In this document: in pieces, positions 1 to 13,369 of the stretch | Position numbering within the stretch: position 1 is the stretch's first letter | Layout: each line of letters opens with the position of its first letter | Source: Sarcocystis neurona | Lineage: Eukaryota; Apicomplexa; Conoidasida; Eucoccidiorida; Sarcocystidae | Direction: 5' to 3' | Length of the DNA stretch: 64,000 nt | Assembly (NCBI GenBank): GCA_000727475.1 | Contig: KL647311.1 | Span: 1,875,693-1,939,692 of the forward strand | Made by a program: the position numbers and the translations under genes | Notes under the pieces: generated by a model | Database searches by the model: none | Told to the model about the DNA's origin: nothing | Seen by the model: the letters and a program-made list of their open reading frames with translations, nothing else

Positions 1-2
1 CA

Positions 3-122
3 GGGACAGCAACACCAGGAACAACAGCAACAGGAACAACAGTAACTGAAGCAGGAGCGACCGTTGCAGCGGTTACAGTCGCGAAAGCAGCAGCAGCAGC
101 AGCAGCAATAACCGGGCCGTAA
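3..122 (+). other. Ala/Thr-rich open frame at the left edge, possible gene 3' end
   Basis: An open frame enters from the left edge and stops at TAA 120-122. It reads as a Thr/Ala/Val-rich stretch with a run of seven alanines coded by GCA. It may be the tail of an upstream low-complexity exon or simply a CAG tract read in a lucky frame; there is no conserved motif to decide. Nothing links it to PES1, which starts 720 bases later. Confidence 0.15.
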
Positions 123-841
123 CAGTAGTCGGAGCAGGAGCAGTATGGAAGGTCGAGTGTGGGGTGGGTCATAGCCGCGGGACGCTGAAGTGGATGGAAG
201 AGTACTTCGTGATGGACTTTATTGTTGCGACGTCTGCTGGAAATGCTTAGAATTCTCCCTATTATTATCCGTTCCTCTGTCTTTGCGCAAATGTACCTTG
301 CCGTTCTTCGCGTATATACGAGTCTGCGCGTACATGCGCGCATGCGGCGTGGACTTCTTTTGCGGAAAACGACGGACGCCTGAGGCATGCGCTGTGCTAC
401 TTGCAAGGCCGTCGATTCTGCGAACAGCTGTGGTGTCGATCATACAGTTGAACGACGTTGTGAATGTGCCTATGTATCAATCTGGGGACGACAAGTCAGC
501 CGCTTTATTCGTTTTACCTCTTCTGCATCTGTCGCCCGTCTTCCTTCTTTCCGGGAAAATCTAATGCTTCCTCATTTCCCGCCCGTTCTCGCCTTTTCCC
601 ACTCCTGCTTTTCCCACGGCTTTCCCGTCGGCTTCGCTTGTCGTTTAATTTTTTTCCGCTACATTAGTCCCTGGAGACGCTCGCTGTCTCTCTGTGCTCG
701 CTTTCTTCTCGTATCGCATGCAAACGCGAAGAAGCGCGAGTGCCTCTTCCCTGTGGAGGGACGAACTTTCTCCCTCTCGGTATTCCCGCCTTTTGCCGGC
801 CCGGCGTGATTTTTGTGGCGCTGTTTTCTCCTGCAACGGCG
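123..841 (+). promoter_or_regulatory. PES1 upstream region with two YGCATGCR motifs
   Basis: No gene is recognised here. From about 520 to 840 the + strand is pyrimidine-rich (TTTCCC and CTCGC runs), fitting a 5' untranslated leader and TATA-less promoter. Two copies of the 8-mer YGCATGCR are visible, CGCATGCG at 339-346 and CGCATGCA at 715-722. That motif has been reported upstream of growth and translation genes in Toxoplasma-type parasites; its use here is inference. Open frames in this stretch are short and lack protein-like composition. Confidence 0.3.
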
Positions 842-1271
842 ATGGCGGGGCGAAAACAGAAGGCAGGGGAGAAAGGTCCCGCTGCCCAGTATATGACGCG
901 TGGACAGGCGCTGAAGAAACTGCAGCTCTCTCTCTCTGCTTTTCGGCGGCTGTGTATCTTGAAAAATATTTTCCCTCGCGACCCTCCCACTAAACAAAAG
1001 AAGAAAACGGGAGGCGACAAGGTGTACTACCATGTGAAGGACGTGGTGGCAGTGCAGCACGAGCCGCTGCTGCACGTGTTCCGCCAGCGGCACGCAGCGA
1101 AGAAAAAAATCAACAAGGCGCTCGGCAGAAGGGAAAAAGCCAAAGCGAAACGAATCATCCGAGCCAGGCCCGCAGTTCACTTGCACAGAATTGTCAAAGA
1201 AAGATTCCCAACTCTCAAGGATGCAGTTGCAGATATAGACGACGCGTTATGTACCATCGCTATTTACGCCG
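842..1271 (+). CDS. PES1: PES1 exon 1, pescadillo N-terminal domain
   Basis: Codes residues 1-143 plus one base. It begins MAGRKQKAGEKG and contains TRGQALKKLQLSLSAFRRLC, VYYHVKDVV, EPLLHVFRQ, KKKINKALGR, HRIVKERFPTLKDAVADIDD, all hallmark positions of the pescadillo N-terminal domain in family order. The donor is CGCCG|GTAGGA at 1272. ATG 842 is chosen because the family begins just before the basic GRKQK-type segment. Confidence 0.93.
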
Positions 1272-4200
1272 GTAGGACGAGGGACAAGCAACAGACAACC
1301 ACGTCGACTTCGCTGCTACTTTTTTCCCTTCATCTTTAAAAGCAGCCACGAAATGTTAGAGCAAGAAAGAGAGACCAATACGTAGACGCACACGTATATG
1401 TAAACAGCCACAGCGTTGTTGCTCCTGCTATTTCTCGCTACAAAATACCAGAGAAGGACAGAGAGACAGACAGCAATACGTAGGCGCACATGCATATGTA
1501 AACAGCCACAGCCTTGTGGCAGATGCGTCTTTTCGTATGTAGACGCTTTATGTGTATCTTTCGAGCTCGCTGTGCGCGGGCAGGTTTTGGAGATATCTTT
1601 TCCGTCGGGCGTGTGACGTGGGACCGTTTTGGCGATGAGCAAACACACCTGAATAGTTCTTCCTCTCTACTTTTCTTCTCGCGTTACTCACGTCGATCAA
1701 TTTACGGGCAGCGGGAAGCACATCTGTTTCGCGCCGTGCCGTCCACCTTCTCCAACATCATCTGCAGATCAATATCAGTATGCGGACACACATATATATA
1801 TGTATGTATGTGTACTTCCTCTATATGAAGGTTCACCCGTATGCTGGCATCCACACCCGTGCAACCGCTCTACTGTTAGTGCGGCGGTGTTTTTCTGTGT
1901 ACTTTTATTTACGTACATATAATACATAGCGCACATCTCCACGAGGACCATCCCGCGTAGAATTTGTAAATACGTGTATGAGGTGTGCACTTTAGTCATG
2001 CGTATATTTCACTTGTTACTCTGCCTGGGTGTCAACACTTGCCTATCAGTTTTGTGTATATCGATCCTACGTGTGTCTGTGTGTCGCGGGACCTAGGACA
2101 TACGTGTGTATCATATGTGTCAGCTTCTGCTGTCTGACTGCTGTGTGTGGATATCTGCTGCCGCGCCACGTATATATATATATATACACATTTGTGCTGT
2201 ACCTATATACATATATATATATATGTACATATCTGTAAAGCGATGTGTCGTAAGTTGAGCGGCCTGGACGTGTGGGCGTCTGCTGTCTGCTGCTGCGTCT
2301 GTATTTCTGCGGCCGCGCGACGTGTGCATATATATGTACATGTGTGTATATATGTACATATTTTTGTTCTAACTATATATATGTCTATGTGCAGCCATGT
2401 GTAGTAAGTGGAGCTGCGTGGAGGTGCAGGTTGAAGATGGTTGTATTTGCTGGTGGCGGTTTTCTTTTGTGTGTGTGTGTGTGTGCCGCTGCAGTGCTGC
2501 CGGTGTACAGACAGCGGGGAGTGAAAGCGGAGGAGGTGCTGCGGGCGGGTCAGCTGCTGGATGAATTTTTGCTGCTGGCAGCCCAGCAGCGTGCGCTGAG
2601 AAATGCTTTTGCTTCGATCAAAGGGTACTACTTCCGTCTGCAGCTCCTCAGCCAAGAGGTCGTTTTCTTGCTGCCGCATTACTTCGTCCAGGTAATGTGG
2701 AAGAAGCAACTGGAACAGCAACCAACACAGCAGCGCGATTTAAAGAAGCACCCACAGCAGCAGAAACAGCAACAGCAGGCGTTCAAGAAGAAGAGGAAAA
2801 AGAAGAAGAGCACCCCGCAGCAACAGGAGCGAGGGCGCAGTAACAGGTGAAGTAGAAACGGCGGCAGCAAGAGCGACAGCAGCCGCGGGAGGGGGGGGCA
2901 GAAGAAGAGAAATAAGAACAGCAGCAACATCAACAACAGCCGACGGAGCAGCAGCTGAAGCTGGAAACGCCATCGCAACCGAATGCTGCAACCGAATGCG
3001 GAGCAGCAGCAGGAGCGTTGGTGAAGCTTGAGGAAGGCACAGCAGCAGCAGTGTCCGACTAGCAGCAGCAGTGTCCGACTTGCCGCAGCAGAGCGGCGGC
3101 AGCAGCAGAAGAATGCGAGTGATGGAGGGGGGCCAGCAGCAGCGGGACACCGGGAGGTGAATTGCTTATCGTTCTTGCTGCAGTAAAGGATCATTTATCT
3201 CTGCCTTCGTCGTTCAGGATTTGCGTGTTCTCTTCACAGCAGCGAAAGTGGCAGCAGGTGCGGAAGCAGAAGCAGAAGGAGTAGCGGGAAGAGCACGAAT
3301 TGCAGCATCAGGGGGGCAGCCGAAGGAGCAGTAATAGGGGAGCAGCAAGAAAGGGAATGTGATCACTACAGATGTAGACAATTTCTTTCGTAGACCTCTG
3401 CATCCATGTTGAAATTCTGTCTTTTCTCGTCAGCCAAGTCGATGTCGCATTAGCAGCAGCAAGGGAGACAAGACAGCAGTGCGGGACAGCAGCAGCCGTA
3501 TGTATAACAGCAGGATGTGTAGGAGAAGTGCTGCTGCGCGAGCGGCAAGGGCAGGAAGAGGAGGGAAGCAACGAAGATTCTTTCGGAAGGAAGTAGGCCG
3601 TTTTATCCGCTGTTGCAGGCACCGTGTGTGGCCGCGCATTTTTCCTTTCACGTGCGACTTACGCAGACCTGGAACCCCGGGTGCAGCAGCAGCAGCAGGA
3701 TCAGCAGCAGCAGCAGGATCACCAGCAGCAGCAGGTCATCAGAAGCAGCAGCTGCACCAGCGGCAGCAGCGGCACCGCTGCACTCATTCAGTAGCGCGGA
3801 TGTGTACGAGTATATGCGAAGAGAGAACTATGGGAGTATACTAAAAAGTGTGATTCGGCACATATATATGTATATATATATATATGTGTACATGTGCGTC
3901 TCTGAGTACAGTATATTGCATATGTATTCCTCGTATGTGTATCTGTGTGGACACGTATATCGGTTCCGAGATCGTCGTGTGACTCTTCTTCTCTGTTGGT
4001 AGAAGGTCCTCTTTGCGTGATGGACGCGCGCGAGTAAGTGTCTTTCAGCTGAGAATAAAGTTATCTTTTCTTCTTTTTCTTCACTCGTACCTCTATATTG
4101 CCCGCGTGATATATATATATATATATGTCTCTATATACATATAGAGAGAGACAGCGTGTACGCGCGGGTGGTGCGGCTGCCTTTGCTGTTTTCCCCGATT

Positions 4201-7200
4201 TGTTTGTTCTACAGGCAGTTCCGGACACCGTAGACATGCGGGTCCTTTCCACGTTTTTCTCGCTCTACAGCACCACACTTCGCTTCGTCATTTTCAAGTT
4301 TTACCTGATGGCTGGTCTCGCGTATCCTCCTTCGCTTGCTCCTGTGCCGAGGAAGAAGAAGCAGCAGCAGGAGGCAGAGCGGTCTTCCGCTGACGAAACC
4401 GCAGCATCAGCAGAAGCGGGCGCAGCCGCGGGGACATCGAGGACTGCAGCAGCAGCAGCAACCGGGGCACGAACCGCCGCAGCAGGAGGCGCGGTAAAGA
4501 GGCCAGGTGCAGCAGGAGAGAGAGAATTGTGGGGTGACGCGTGCTGGCGTTTTCCTGTCCTGCGCGTGCATCGCATTGGCAGTGAGGAACAACAGCAGCG
4601 CAACAGCAGCAGCAGCAATGCCACCGCGGCGGAAGCAGCAACAGCTTCCGCGGGTGGCCGAGCTGCACGGCAAGCGGCCGCAGCGGCTGCTGCGGAGAAA
4701 CGGTATGCAAGACGAAAAGGAGGGGAAGCTGCCTTATCGGTAGGAACGAAAGAGAAGCAAGAAAAAAACGCAACGTCAACAACAGCTGATACAGCCGACA
4801 GTGAAGATGAAGGAGAGGGTTCTGCTGATGAGTCGCATGACGAAGAAGAAGAAACCGACGAAGAGGAAAGCGAAGAGGAAGAAGAAGGAGAAGAGGAGGA
4901 GGAAGAAGAAGAGGGGGCAGAAAGTGAAGAAGAAGGAGAGAAAAGAGCGACAGGAAAAAATCTTCCAGAGTCCAAAGTGAGAGCAGGATCAGCGGCAGCA
5001 GCGAAGTCGGAGAAGCAGCAGCAGCAACAGGAAGGTGAGAGAACAGCAGGCAGAAAAGGACAAAAGCAGCAAGGGGAAAAGGAAGCGAAGGAAAGAAAGA
5101 CGCAGACACAGCAGGCAGCAGAATCTGCTGCGGTTGATGAAGAAGCGGTGGGGAAGAAGGACCAGCGAAACAGTTTGTCGGAGTCAAAAAGGAGAGGAAG
5201 AAAGGATAAAGGTGGAAAATGGAAAGAGGAAATTTCTCCCTGCGGCGTCCACCCACATCCCGTTCAACGCCTCTTTGAAAATTTGGTTTTTTTTCTTAGT
5301 AGGTAAGTGCGGCCGTTCTCTACGTGTCACGGTTACATATGTCTGTCTTTGAACGCGAAGATTTTTTTTTTCAGAAGCGCACACCTCAAAACGTAGAGAA
5401 GTAGGTCTCCTCAAGAAAATCAACAAAACGTGCCTGTGTGTGCGTATATGAATACGTCTACGTAAATGCGTATATGCGCACATATGAATCTCTGTAGGTA
5501 TACAAATACATACATATATATATATATGCGTAGGCAGATATGTGTCAGAGGAGTGTGCACACAAATAAATACCGACACGCAAGCGACAAGAGAGTACGGC
5601 CTCCGCAGGTTTACGAGGACGAGACTGAATGAAGGATTGCGAAGACGGGTCCTCAAAGCCTAGGCGGCAGGAGTGGACACACAGCTGCAGTGTGCAGGCA
5701 ATACAGTAGGCGTGCAGTGGCAGTGAGCTCCCGCACGTGTGTAGGCGGAGAGGGCCCACACTCGGCGCGAGGCTGTGTTTGTCTGCGTGTGTGTAATGGA
5801 GTCCATTTGTAACGCTGCTGGGTTTGTTACACACTTTGTTTGAGTGTGCGTACAGCGCGGAAGGGTGCGTAGCATTTTACGTCATGCAGCCGAAGGTGCA
5901 CGATAGGCATATCACTTGTGGGAAGGCGTGAATGCACAGAAGCAGCTTTGCGAGGGTGGGGGTCCTGTACACGTTGTCAAAGCGTGCGTACGTGCAGCTC
6001 GTTGAATGGGAAATGCAGAACAGCAGTCATGCGTGCGCGCGGCATTTGACGTCCGCCGCCACACCCCCTCCATTCGTCTGCACCACCAGCAAATACAGAC
6101 AGAGGAAATTCACACGTGGAGAAACACGCAGGTATGTACGTGTTTTTTAGCCGCATAGGATTCATATGCACAGATGGGTTAAAGCTCATTCACACCCGAA
6201 AACCTGGATGACTGTCGAAGTCGGGCACCTATGTAGTGGACGTGAAGTTTCGGCCTGTCCGTGAATGGAGAGTTCACTCAGGTGTACGTACACCGCAGTC
6301 GAATGTACATACACCGCAATCGCGTGTACATACGCCACAGTCGGGTGTACATACGCCACAGTCGGGTGTGCATACACCACAGTCGGGTGTACATACACCA
6401 CAGTCGGGTGTACATACACCACAGTCGGGTGTACATACACCACAGGCGGGCGTCCATACATTACAGTCGGGTGTACATACGTTACAGTAGAGTGTACGTA
6501 CACCACAGTCGGGTGTACGTACACCACAGTCGGGTGTACATACACCACAGTCGGGTGTACATGCACCACAGTCGGGTGTACATACACCACAGTCGGGTGT
6601 ACATACACCACAGTCGGGTATACACGCAGCGCAGTCGACTGTGCAGACCACTCATTCGAGTGTGCGTACACCGGTTTCAATGCGAACCGCAGCGCGGTTG
6701 AGTGTATTTGAACACTGCAGTGTAGTGTTACTACACTCAGCGGACTGGACAGAGCGTTCGAGTGTCCGTGGACTGTTGGAGCTGGCCCTCCTCCCCCCCC
6801 GCCCAGCGCATGCGTGGAGGACGCGGCCGATGAAGCGGGCCTACTTGCCTTTTCGCGCAACTCTGCGTCTTTAATTAACTGCATCAAAAAGCTGTATTTG
6901 CAGCATGCACACGCGTGCGACCACGCCCTACCCCATCATGTCTGTACCCCTCCGCAAGTACCCCGCACAGGGGGGGCGAACGTACGTCAGAAGGGGGTGT
7001 ATTCGTGTGCACGTGTTCTGCACGGGAGTGTGCGTACACCAGAAGGACGGCGGTCGGCGGCATGACTTGCCGTTGTGTGTGGCATGTGTGCGTATGTGTG
7101 CTGCCATTTTTTTCTAACGGTGCGTTCTGCCCTTGTTGGAAAATGGTGGACGTGTTTGTCGCGTTTCTTGTTCGCGTATTCTTCTTTGAAGAATCAAACC

Positions 7201-10200
7201 GCGTAGTTATGTTTGTTCCTTTTCTGCCGTTCTCCTCTCCGCTGTCCGGTGTGCAGGGAGGTGCCGCTGCTACCGTTCTCGTTCCTAATTCGAAGCTGTG
7301 GCGGCTCCGTGGGGTGGCAGGGCAGCGGCTCGCCCTTCGGCCCGCGCGACCGTCGCATCACTCACCACGTCGTCGACCGCCCTCCTTCATGTAGGCTCGA
7401 CCTCTGCGCGATGCAGTTTCTTAAAACGCGTAGATTTTTTCCTCTGAACTTCTACTTGCATCTTGGTGTTGTCTCTGTCGCCGCGCCCCAAGCGATCTGT
7501 GATGAGTATTCGACTGCGTGCCTGCTGGAAGCACTGTGCGCTTCAGGACGTAAAGAAAGCCTCTCAATATAATGATCCCCTGCCCGCCACCCCCCGCTCT
7601 CACCCAGGCAAACACATGTATATATGTATATATTTGTGAATGAATGCGTGTACGTGTTATCTGTATACCTTGTTAACGCGTCGAATTTGCTGGTTTGTAC
7701 GTCTGTGCATAGCTCATCTGCATGCACCTCTACGTTGTTTGAGTGTGGACATGTGTTTGTCTGCTCGCGGGCGCTGCCTCTGAGCCTCGCTCTTCGTGTC
7801 TCGCTGTCTCGCCGTCTCGCTGTCTCGCCGTCTCGCTGTCTCGCCGTCTCGCTGTCTCGCCGTCTCGCTGTCTCTGTGTGGGTGTGTATATCGAAGACAC
7901 TCTTCCCGTGTTCGAGCGTGGTGGCTGCGCGCCCACGTGTTCCCGCGCTTCCTCGTCCATTGCACATAATTGGTATACGCGTGTGTTTGTGTCGGTGTGT
8001 CTCTGTCTGTCTCCGCATGCCTACATATATATATATATATATATATATGTGTCGATAAATAGATACGTATAAGTATAGATATAAAATTGTGAGTGCGAGG
8101 ACCACGGGTGGACTCTGCAGAGGAGTCGCATTTCCGTACAACCTCACGCGCAGCATATGCGTGTATGTGTCTGTGTGTGTGTTTTGTCACATGTTTGTGT
8201 ATATAGTGAGTAAAAAGACAGGCAGATGTGAACAGATATATGCATGCCTGCCGAAGTAGATAGCGACGGGCAGTGATCTCGTTTTCCTCCGGATGCGTAT
8301 GTCGCATGTTCGAGCCCGTCGTGGCAGTTCCTCTTTTCCTTCGTGTGGAGAAGCTGCAACAGCAGCGGCTCGTGTTCTGCGCCTTCGTGGGGGTGCCTGC
8401 CTGCGCACGTGCGGGGACCTTCAAATGGCCGTCCACCACTTCCTCTCGACTGCTGCTGCAGGCCTCGCAGAACCGCTGCAGCTGCAGCAAGAGATGTCTA
8501 GCAGAGAACTGATACAACCGCAGTGGCTCCTGGACAGCATCAACGCGGCGGTGTTGCTGCCGGTGCACGCGTACGCGCCGGGAAAAATTCTTCCCCCTCA
8601 TCTTTCGCCATTTGTCGTAAGTCGCTGCTGTACGCTGCTTGTCGACGGCTGCTGCTGTTGCTCTGCGGCTTAGCCAAAAAAGTGCCGCTCCTGCTGTTGC
8701 CACACTGCTGCACGCCTCTCCTGCGGTGGCTCCAGTTGCTGCTGCTCCTGCTGCTGCGGCTGTCGGCCTCTTCATAGCTGTCGGCTGCTTCCCACATCCC
8801 TGTAAACTACTGCATGCATGTACAATTGTATATATATATAAGTGAATGTCTACGAATATGTATATATATATATGTACACCTGTTTTCCTGCTTCGCTTGG
8901 ACTGAGGAGGCGGCGTCGCGAGGGGGGTGTTGCTGAGGAGTTCCCGCTGTGTTTTTGGCCGCGGCTGCTTCGCCGGGCGCTCCTGCCTCGTCCACGTCTC
9001 TACTTCCTGCTCTTGCTGCTCCTGCGTCACGTATGTTCTCCCTCTCCTCCTCCTCCTGCTGCTGCTGCTTCGTGTACTGCCCGGTCCCGCTGCTGCTACG
9101 GGGCCGTGACTGCGTGGGCTTCTGGCTGCCGCTTGTTTGCTTATTTTCCTCGCAGTGTTCCACTTGGCTGTGGCTGCCTTGCTTTCGCGCCTCCCTTTCT
9201 TCTTCTTCTTCTTCTTCTTTAATTTCTCGAGCTGGGCGCGTGTTGTAGCTGCTGCTTCAGAATAAATCGCCACGGCGTTATCTAGTGACGTGGCTTTGCT
9301 GCAGCAGTTGCTGCTTCTTCTGCTGCAGCGGCGGCTTCTGCGTGTGTCTCTGGGTCGTCGTGCTGCTGCTGCAGGGGCTGCTTCTTTTGTCTATTCCTGC
9401 TGCTGCTGTTGCTGCTGCTTCGTCCGCATCTGCTGCAGCTGCTTCTTCTTCTGCTCCTGCTGGTGCTGCAGCTCCTGCGGTCGGCGCCGCTGCTGTCGCT
9501 CCATTGCTGTTTCAACGCCTGCTGCTCTCGTTTTTGCTGCTGCTGCTGCTGTGGCAGGCGTGTCCATATGCTGCTGCATGTGCTGCACGTGTGGGGTTTC
9601 TTCTGTTTTTACCAAGGACGACTACGAAGAGGGCTACGTGCCGCAACAACGGAAGATCTTGGACTGCATTATCGCTGAAAAGAGAAGTCTGGGCGCTGCT
9701 GCTGCTGCTTCTGCCCCTGGACTCGCAGGCAGCAGCTCAAGGAAAGCGCAGAAAGAAGACGACAACAGCGATGCCGAACAGTCGCACCGTTTACGTACGT
9801 GGAATTTCTCCTGCGTACAGACACAGCCGGCAGAGTGCAAAAGAGACAGTAAAGTATATATATATATATATAAGAGAAAGGAAGATACGATAAGACAAGA
9901 TTCACAGACGGAGACACACACACACACACACGCACACGCACAATATGTGCCACGTTTATATCTACGAGAGAGAACACAGAAGAAAGATGGCATATATATA
10001 TATATATATGTATGTATATGGATGTATGTGCGATGTTTCTATATATACATATGTATATGTACGTAGTGAAGACCCACTTATGTGCACTACTTGTGGGCTG
10101 TCCATCGTAATTTAGGAGCGAATGGACAGCCGTACACGTGTATGTTGATGATACTTTCGTAAAATTCATTTATATATGCACACATGCATGTAGGCGCACA

Positions 10201-13200
10201 GAGAAGAAGCCGGGGGGCCGTATATATGGACATACATATATATAGGACATACGTGCTGCGGTGGGACTAGAATAGCAACCGCATATATCTCCGTCCAGGT
10301 ACATGTACGTATACATATGGAAAAAGGTGGAGGCGCAATATATATTTGTATGTATTGTATGTCTGTGTATATGTGGATACACAGAAAGAGAGAAATGTCT
10401 CTTCCTATATATACCTGGGTGGGTGGGTATATATATAGATATAGATTAAGAGAGGTATTTTCGATTGTGTGTCTATATATATGTATAGATGTATACTTGT
10501 GTGTAGGTGTAGGTGTATTATACGTAGATGTAGAGGAAGAGAAAAGTCTTTCTCTGTATATACATATATATATTATATATATTATATGTATATATACGAA
10601 TACGTGTGTGGGGGGGGGGAGGGATATATATGTAGATATGGAGATGGCGTCTCTCCGTCTTTCTCTGTCCACAGATATACCATACATATATATATGTAGA
10701 GAGATATATATAATGTATAACATATACTATGAATGTTAATGTGTGTATCCCTACACATATACATAGAAAGGCAGAAAGAGAGGAGTACACAGGCGTGTAT
10801 GTACACCGCGTTTGTGTAAACACACACATGTGTGTGTTGATCACGCCTGTTCTACATAATACATGTGATATAAAATATATATGTACGTGTACAACATATG
10901 TGATGTACGATAATATATAATATATACGTGTATATATATATGTGTATATTACAGAGAAGGCTCTTAACTTGGAAGTCTCCAGTACTTGTGTCTCCGCGTA
11001 TATATGTATGTACATGCACGTATTTATGTATATATGTATATTTATAGGCAATGTGGATAAATAACGATTTGTGTGTGTGTGTGTGTGTGTGTTTGTGTGG
11101 GGTCGGTACATGGACGTTCAACATGAAAGGGAGCAAGGGGATACATATTTGTAGTATGCGTGCGTGCTGTTGCTGCTGCTGCTGTTGCTGCTGCTGTTGC
11201 TGCTGCTGTTGCTGCTGCTGTTGCTGCTGCTGTTGCTGCTGCTGCTGCGTCTGGTTTGCTGCAGGACTCGGCGAACGGGCGGAGGAGAAGTTTCAACGAC
11301 AACTTGAAGCCGAAGCAGCGGGCGAGTTTGCGGAAGAAGAGTCTCAACTAGCAGGGTCAACAAAAGAAGAAAAGGAAAACGAAGAGGAAGGGGGCGCAGC
11401 AACGACGGTAGGTTGACGGTGGATCTGTGTCGGCTCTCTCTTTACTGCCCGGCTGCCTTTTTTGCTGCGGCTGCTGCTGCGACAGCCCCAGTGCCTGTCG
11501 TTCTTGTTCTCTGCTGCAGTGCGCCGCGGTGCTGCTGCTGCTGCTCTCGATCGCGTCTTGCTGCTGTGCCTCCTCCCTCCCCCCGCTCCCCTGCTGCGCC
11601 TCTGCGCTGCGACAGGGATGATGCGTTGCTGCCCTTGCTGCTGCTGGTGGGCGATCCCCCTGCCGGTCTTCCCGCTTCTTGTTGCTCACACTGGCCCCCG
11701 ACGCTTCTGGAGTCGTCCGCTGCTGCCACTCTGCTGCTGCTCCTGCGGCTCTACGCGTGCGGCTTCTCTCTGGTGTCGCTCTTCTACTGCTGCCGTTCTG
11801 CTGCTGCTACTACCGCTCTACTGCTGCTGCTGCTCTTGCTCTGCTGCTGCCTTTTTGTATGAGGTCGCGGCAGGAGGACTGCAGCAACGGAAAGAGGGGA
11901 GAAAGTGGGGTGCGGGTTTTCTTGGGTGGGGGACAGCGATTTTTGTCGAAGCAGCGGCGACAGCAGCTGCAGCAGCACTCAAAGTCGTCGCAACAGCAGC
12001 AGCAGGTGCAGCAGAAGAGAGAGAGACCGGGTGATATACACCTCCTGAGAAGCGTATCTGCGGCGCTCTGTGCACCGTATCAACGAATTTATAAGGTTTG
12101 CGTACAGACATATCCATCAGTACTTACAGACGTCTATAAGTTGACAAATATAGATGTATTTCTGTGTATGGATTTGTGCAGGAAGAAACGTACATTTCCG
12201 TACGCCGGTGAAAGAAGAAAGGCATGCATTTCACATCTATAGATATGTTCAGAAACGTATGTAAAGAGACGGGAAGAAGTACATTTGTATGACGAGTCTG
12301 GAGTATTCCTTGCAATACTCATATACATATGTATACATATGCATGTATGTACGTATGTGTGGACGAGCATATTTGTGTGGGCGAATTAGAAGGGGACTTC
12401 ACGCTTCCTTCATTCGAAAGGGGGAGGTTTTGTGGTGGGGCCAAACACATCTCCACTGCGTGTTTGTATCGGTGAAGAGTTCCTCTTCCGTGGGAACAGA
12501 TGTATCATACGAACCGCTGTGCATGCATGCATGGATCTGCAGCAGGTGTGTGCGCCTCTTTTCTGAGAGAGAGGGGAGGTAGTGGTGCATGCAGGGGAAG
12601 ATAAATAGACATGAAGGCAGGTAGAGAAGGCAAAAGGAAGGCAGGTGAAAAAGGCGGATACATGTAAACAGAGAGAGATAGAGAAAGACCAATACAGAGG
12701 GAAATCGATATATAGAGAGAGGGAGGTGGGCATGCATGTAGATAAGTAGGTGGAGAGACACACGTAGATATTTATATGTAGGGGCGTAGATACAAGGAAG
12801 GAGATGGAGTGAAATAGAGATATAGATAGACAGAAAAGTTAGTCCATATAAAGACACAGAGAGATAGGAACAGGTAGGGAGCAGCAAGAAATGAATAGAG
12901 AAAAAGAAAGGCAGGTATACATTTATATATACGTGTATCTGTGTATATAGAGGAGACGATAGATAGATAGAGAGCCAAAAGAAACGCAGGTATACATTTA
13001 TATACGTGTATGTGTGTATACATAGAGGAGAAGATAGATACAGAGAGGGCCAAAAGAAGGGCAGGTATACATATATATATATATATATATGGTAGGTGGG
13101 CCGAAAGATATGCATATATAAATGTATAGAGAGATACATATAGAGATAAAAAGAGAAATAATGTACACATATAAATATATAGAGAGGGAGAATGTACAAA

Positions 13201-13338
13201 TGTGTATGGGGAGAGAAGAGATAGATAGAGATAGATAGATGCACCCATTTAGGAAGACAAAGAGATATAATGAACACACACATATATATACAGAGAGAAA
13301 AGGAGTGCCCAATAGATAGGGAGGAAAGGATAGAAAAC

Positions 13339-13369
<31 letters not shown>

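Noticed and set aside
6186..6887. Heptad-repeat proteins on both strands
   Set aside because: Produced by the 21-bp minisatellite whose period is seven codons; it lies within a PES1 intron.
7714..9273. A 519-codon minus-strand frame opposite PES1 exon 5
   Set aside because: It overlaps a real exon antisense, reads through CTG tracts, AT runs and the 16-bp minisatellite, and has no conserved motif.
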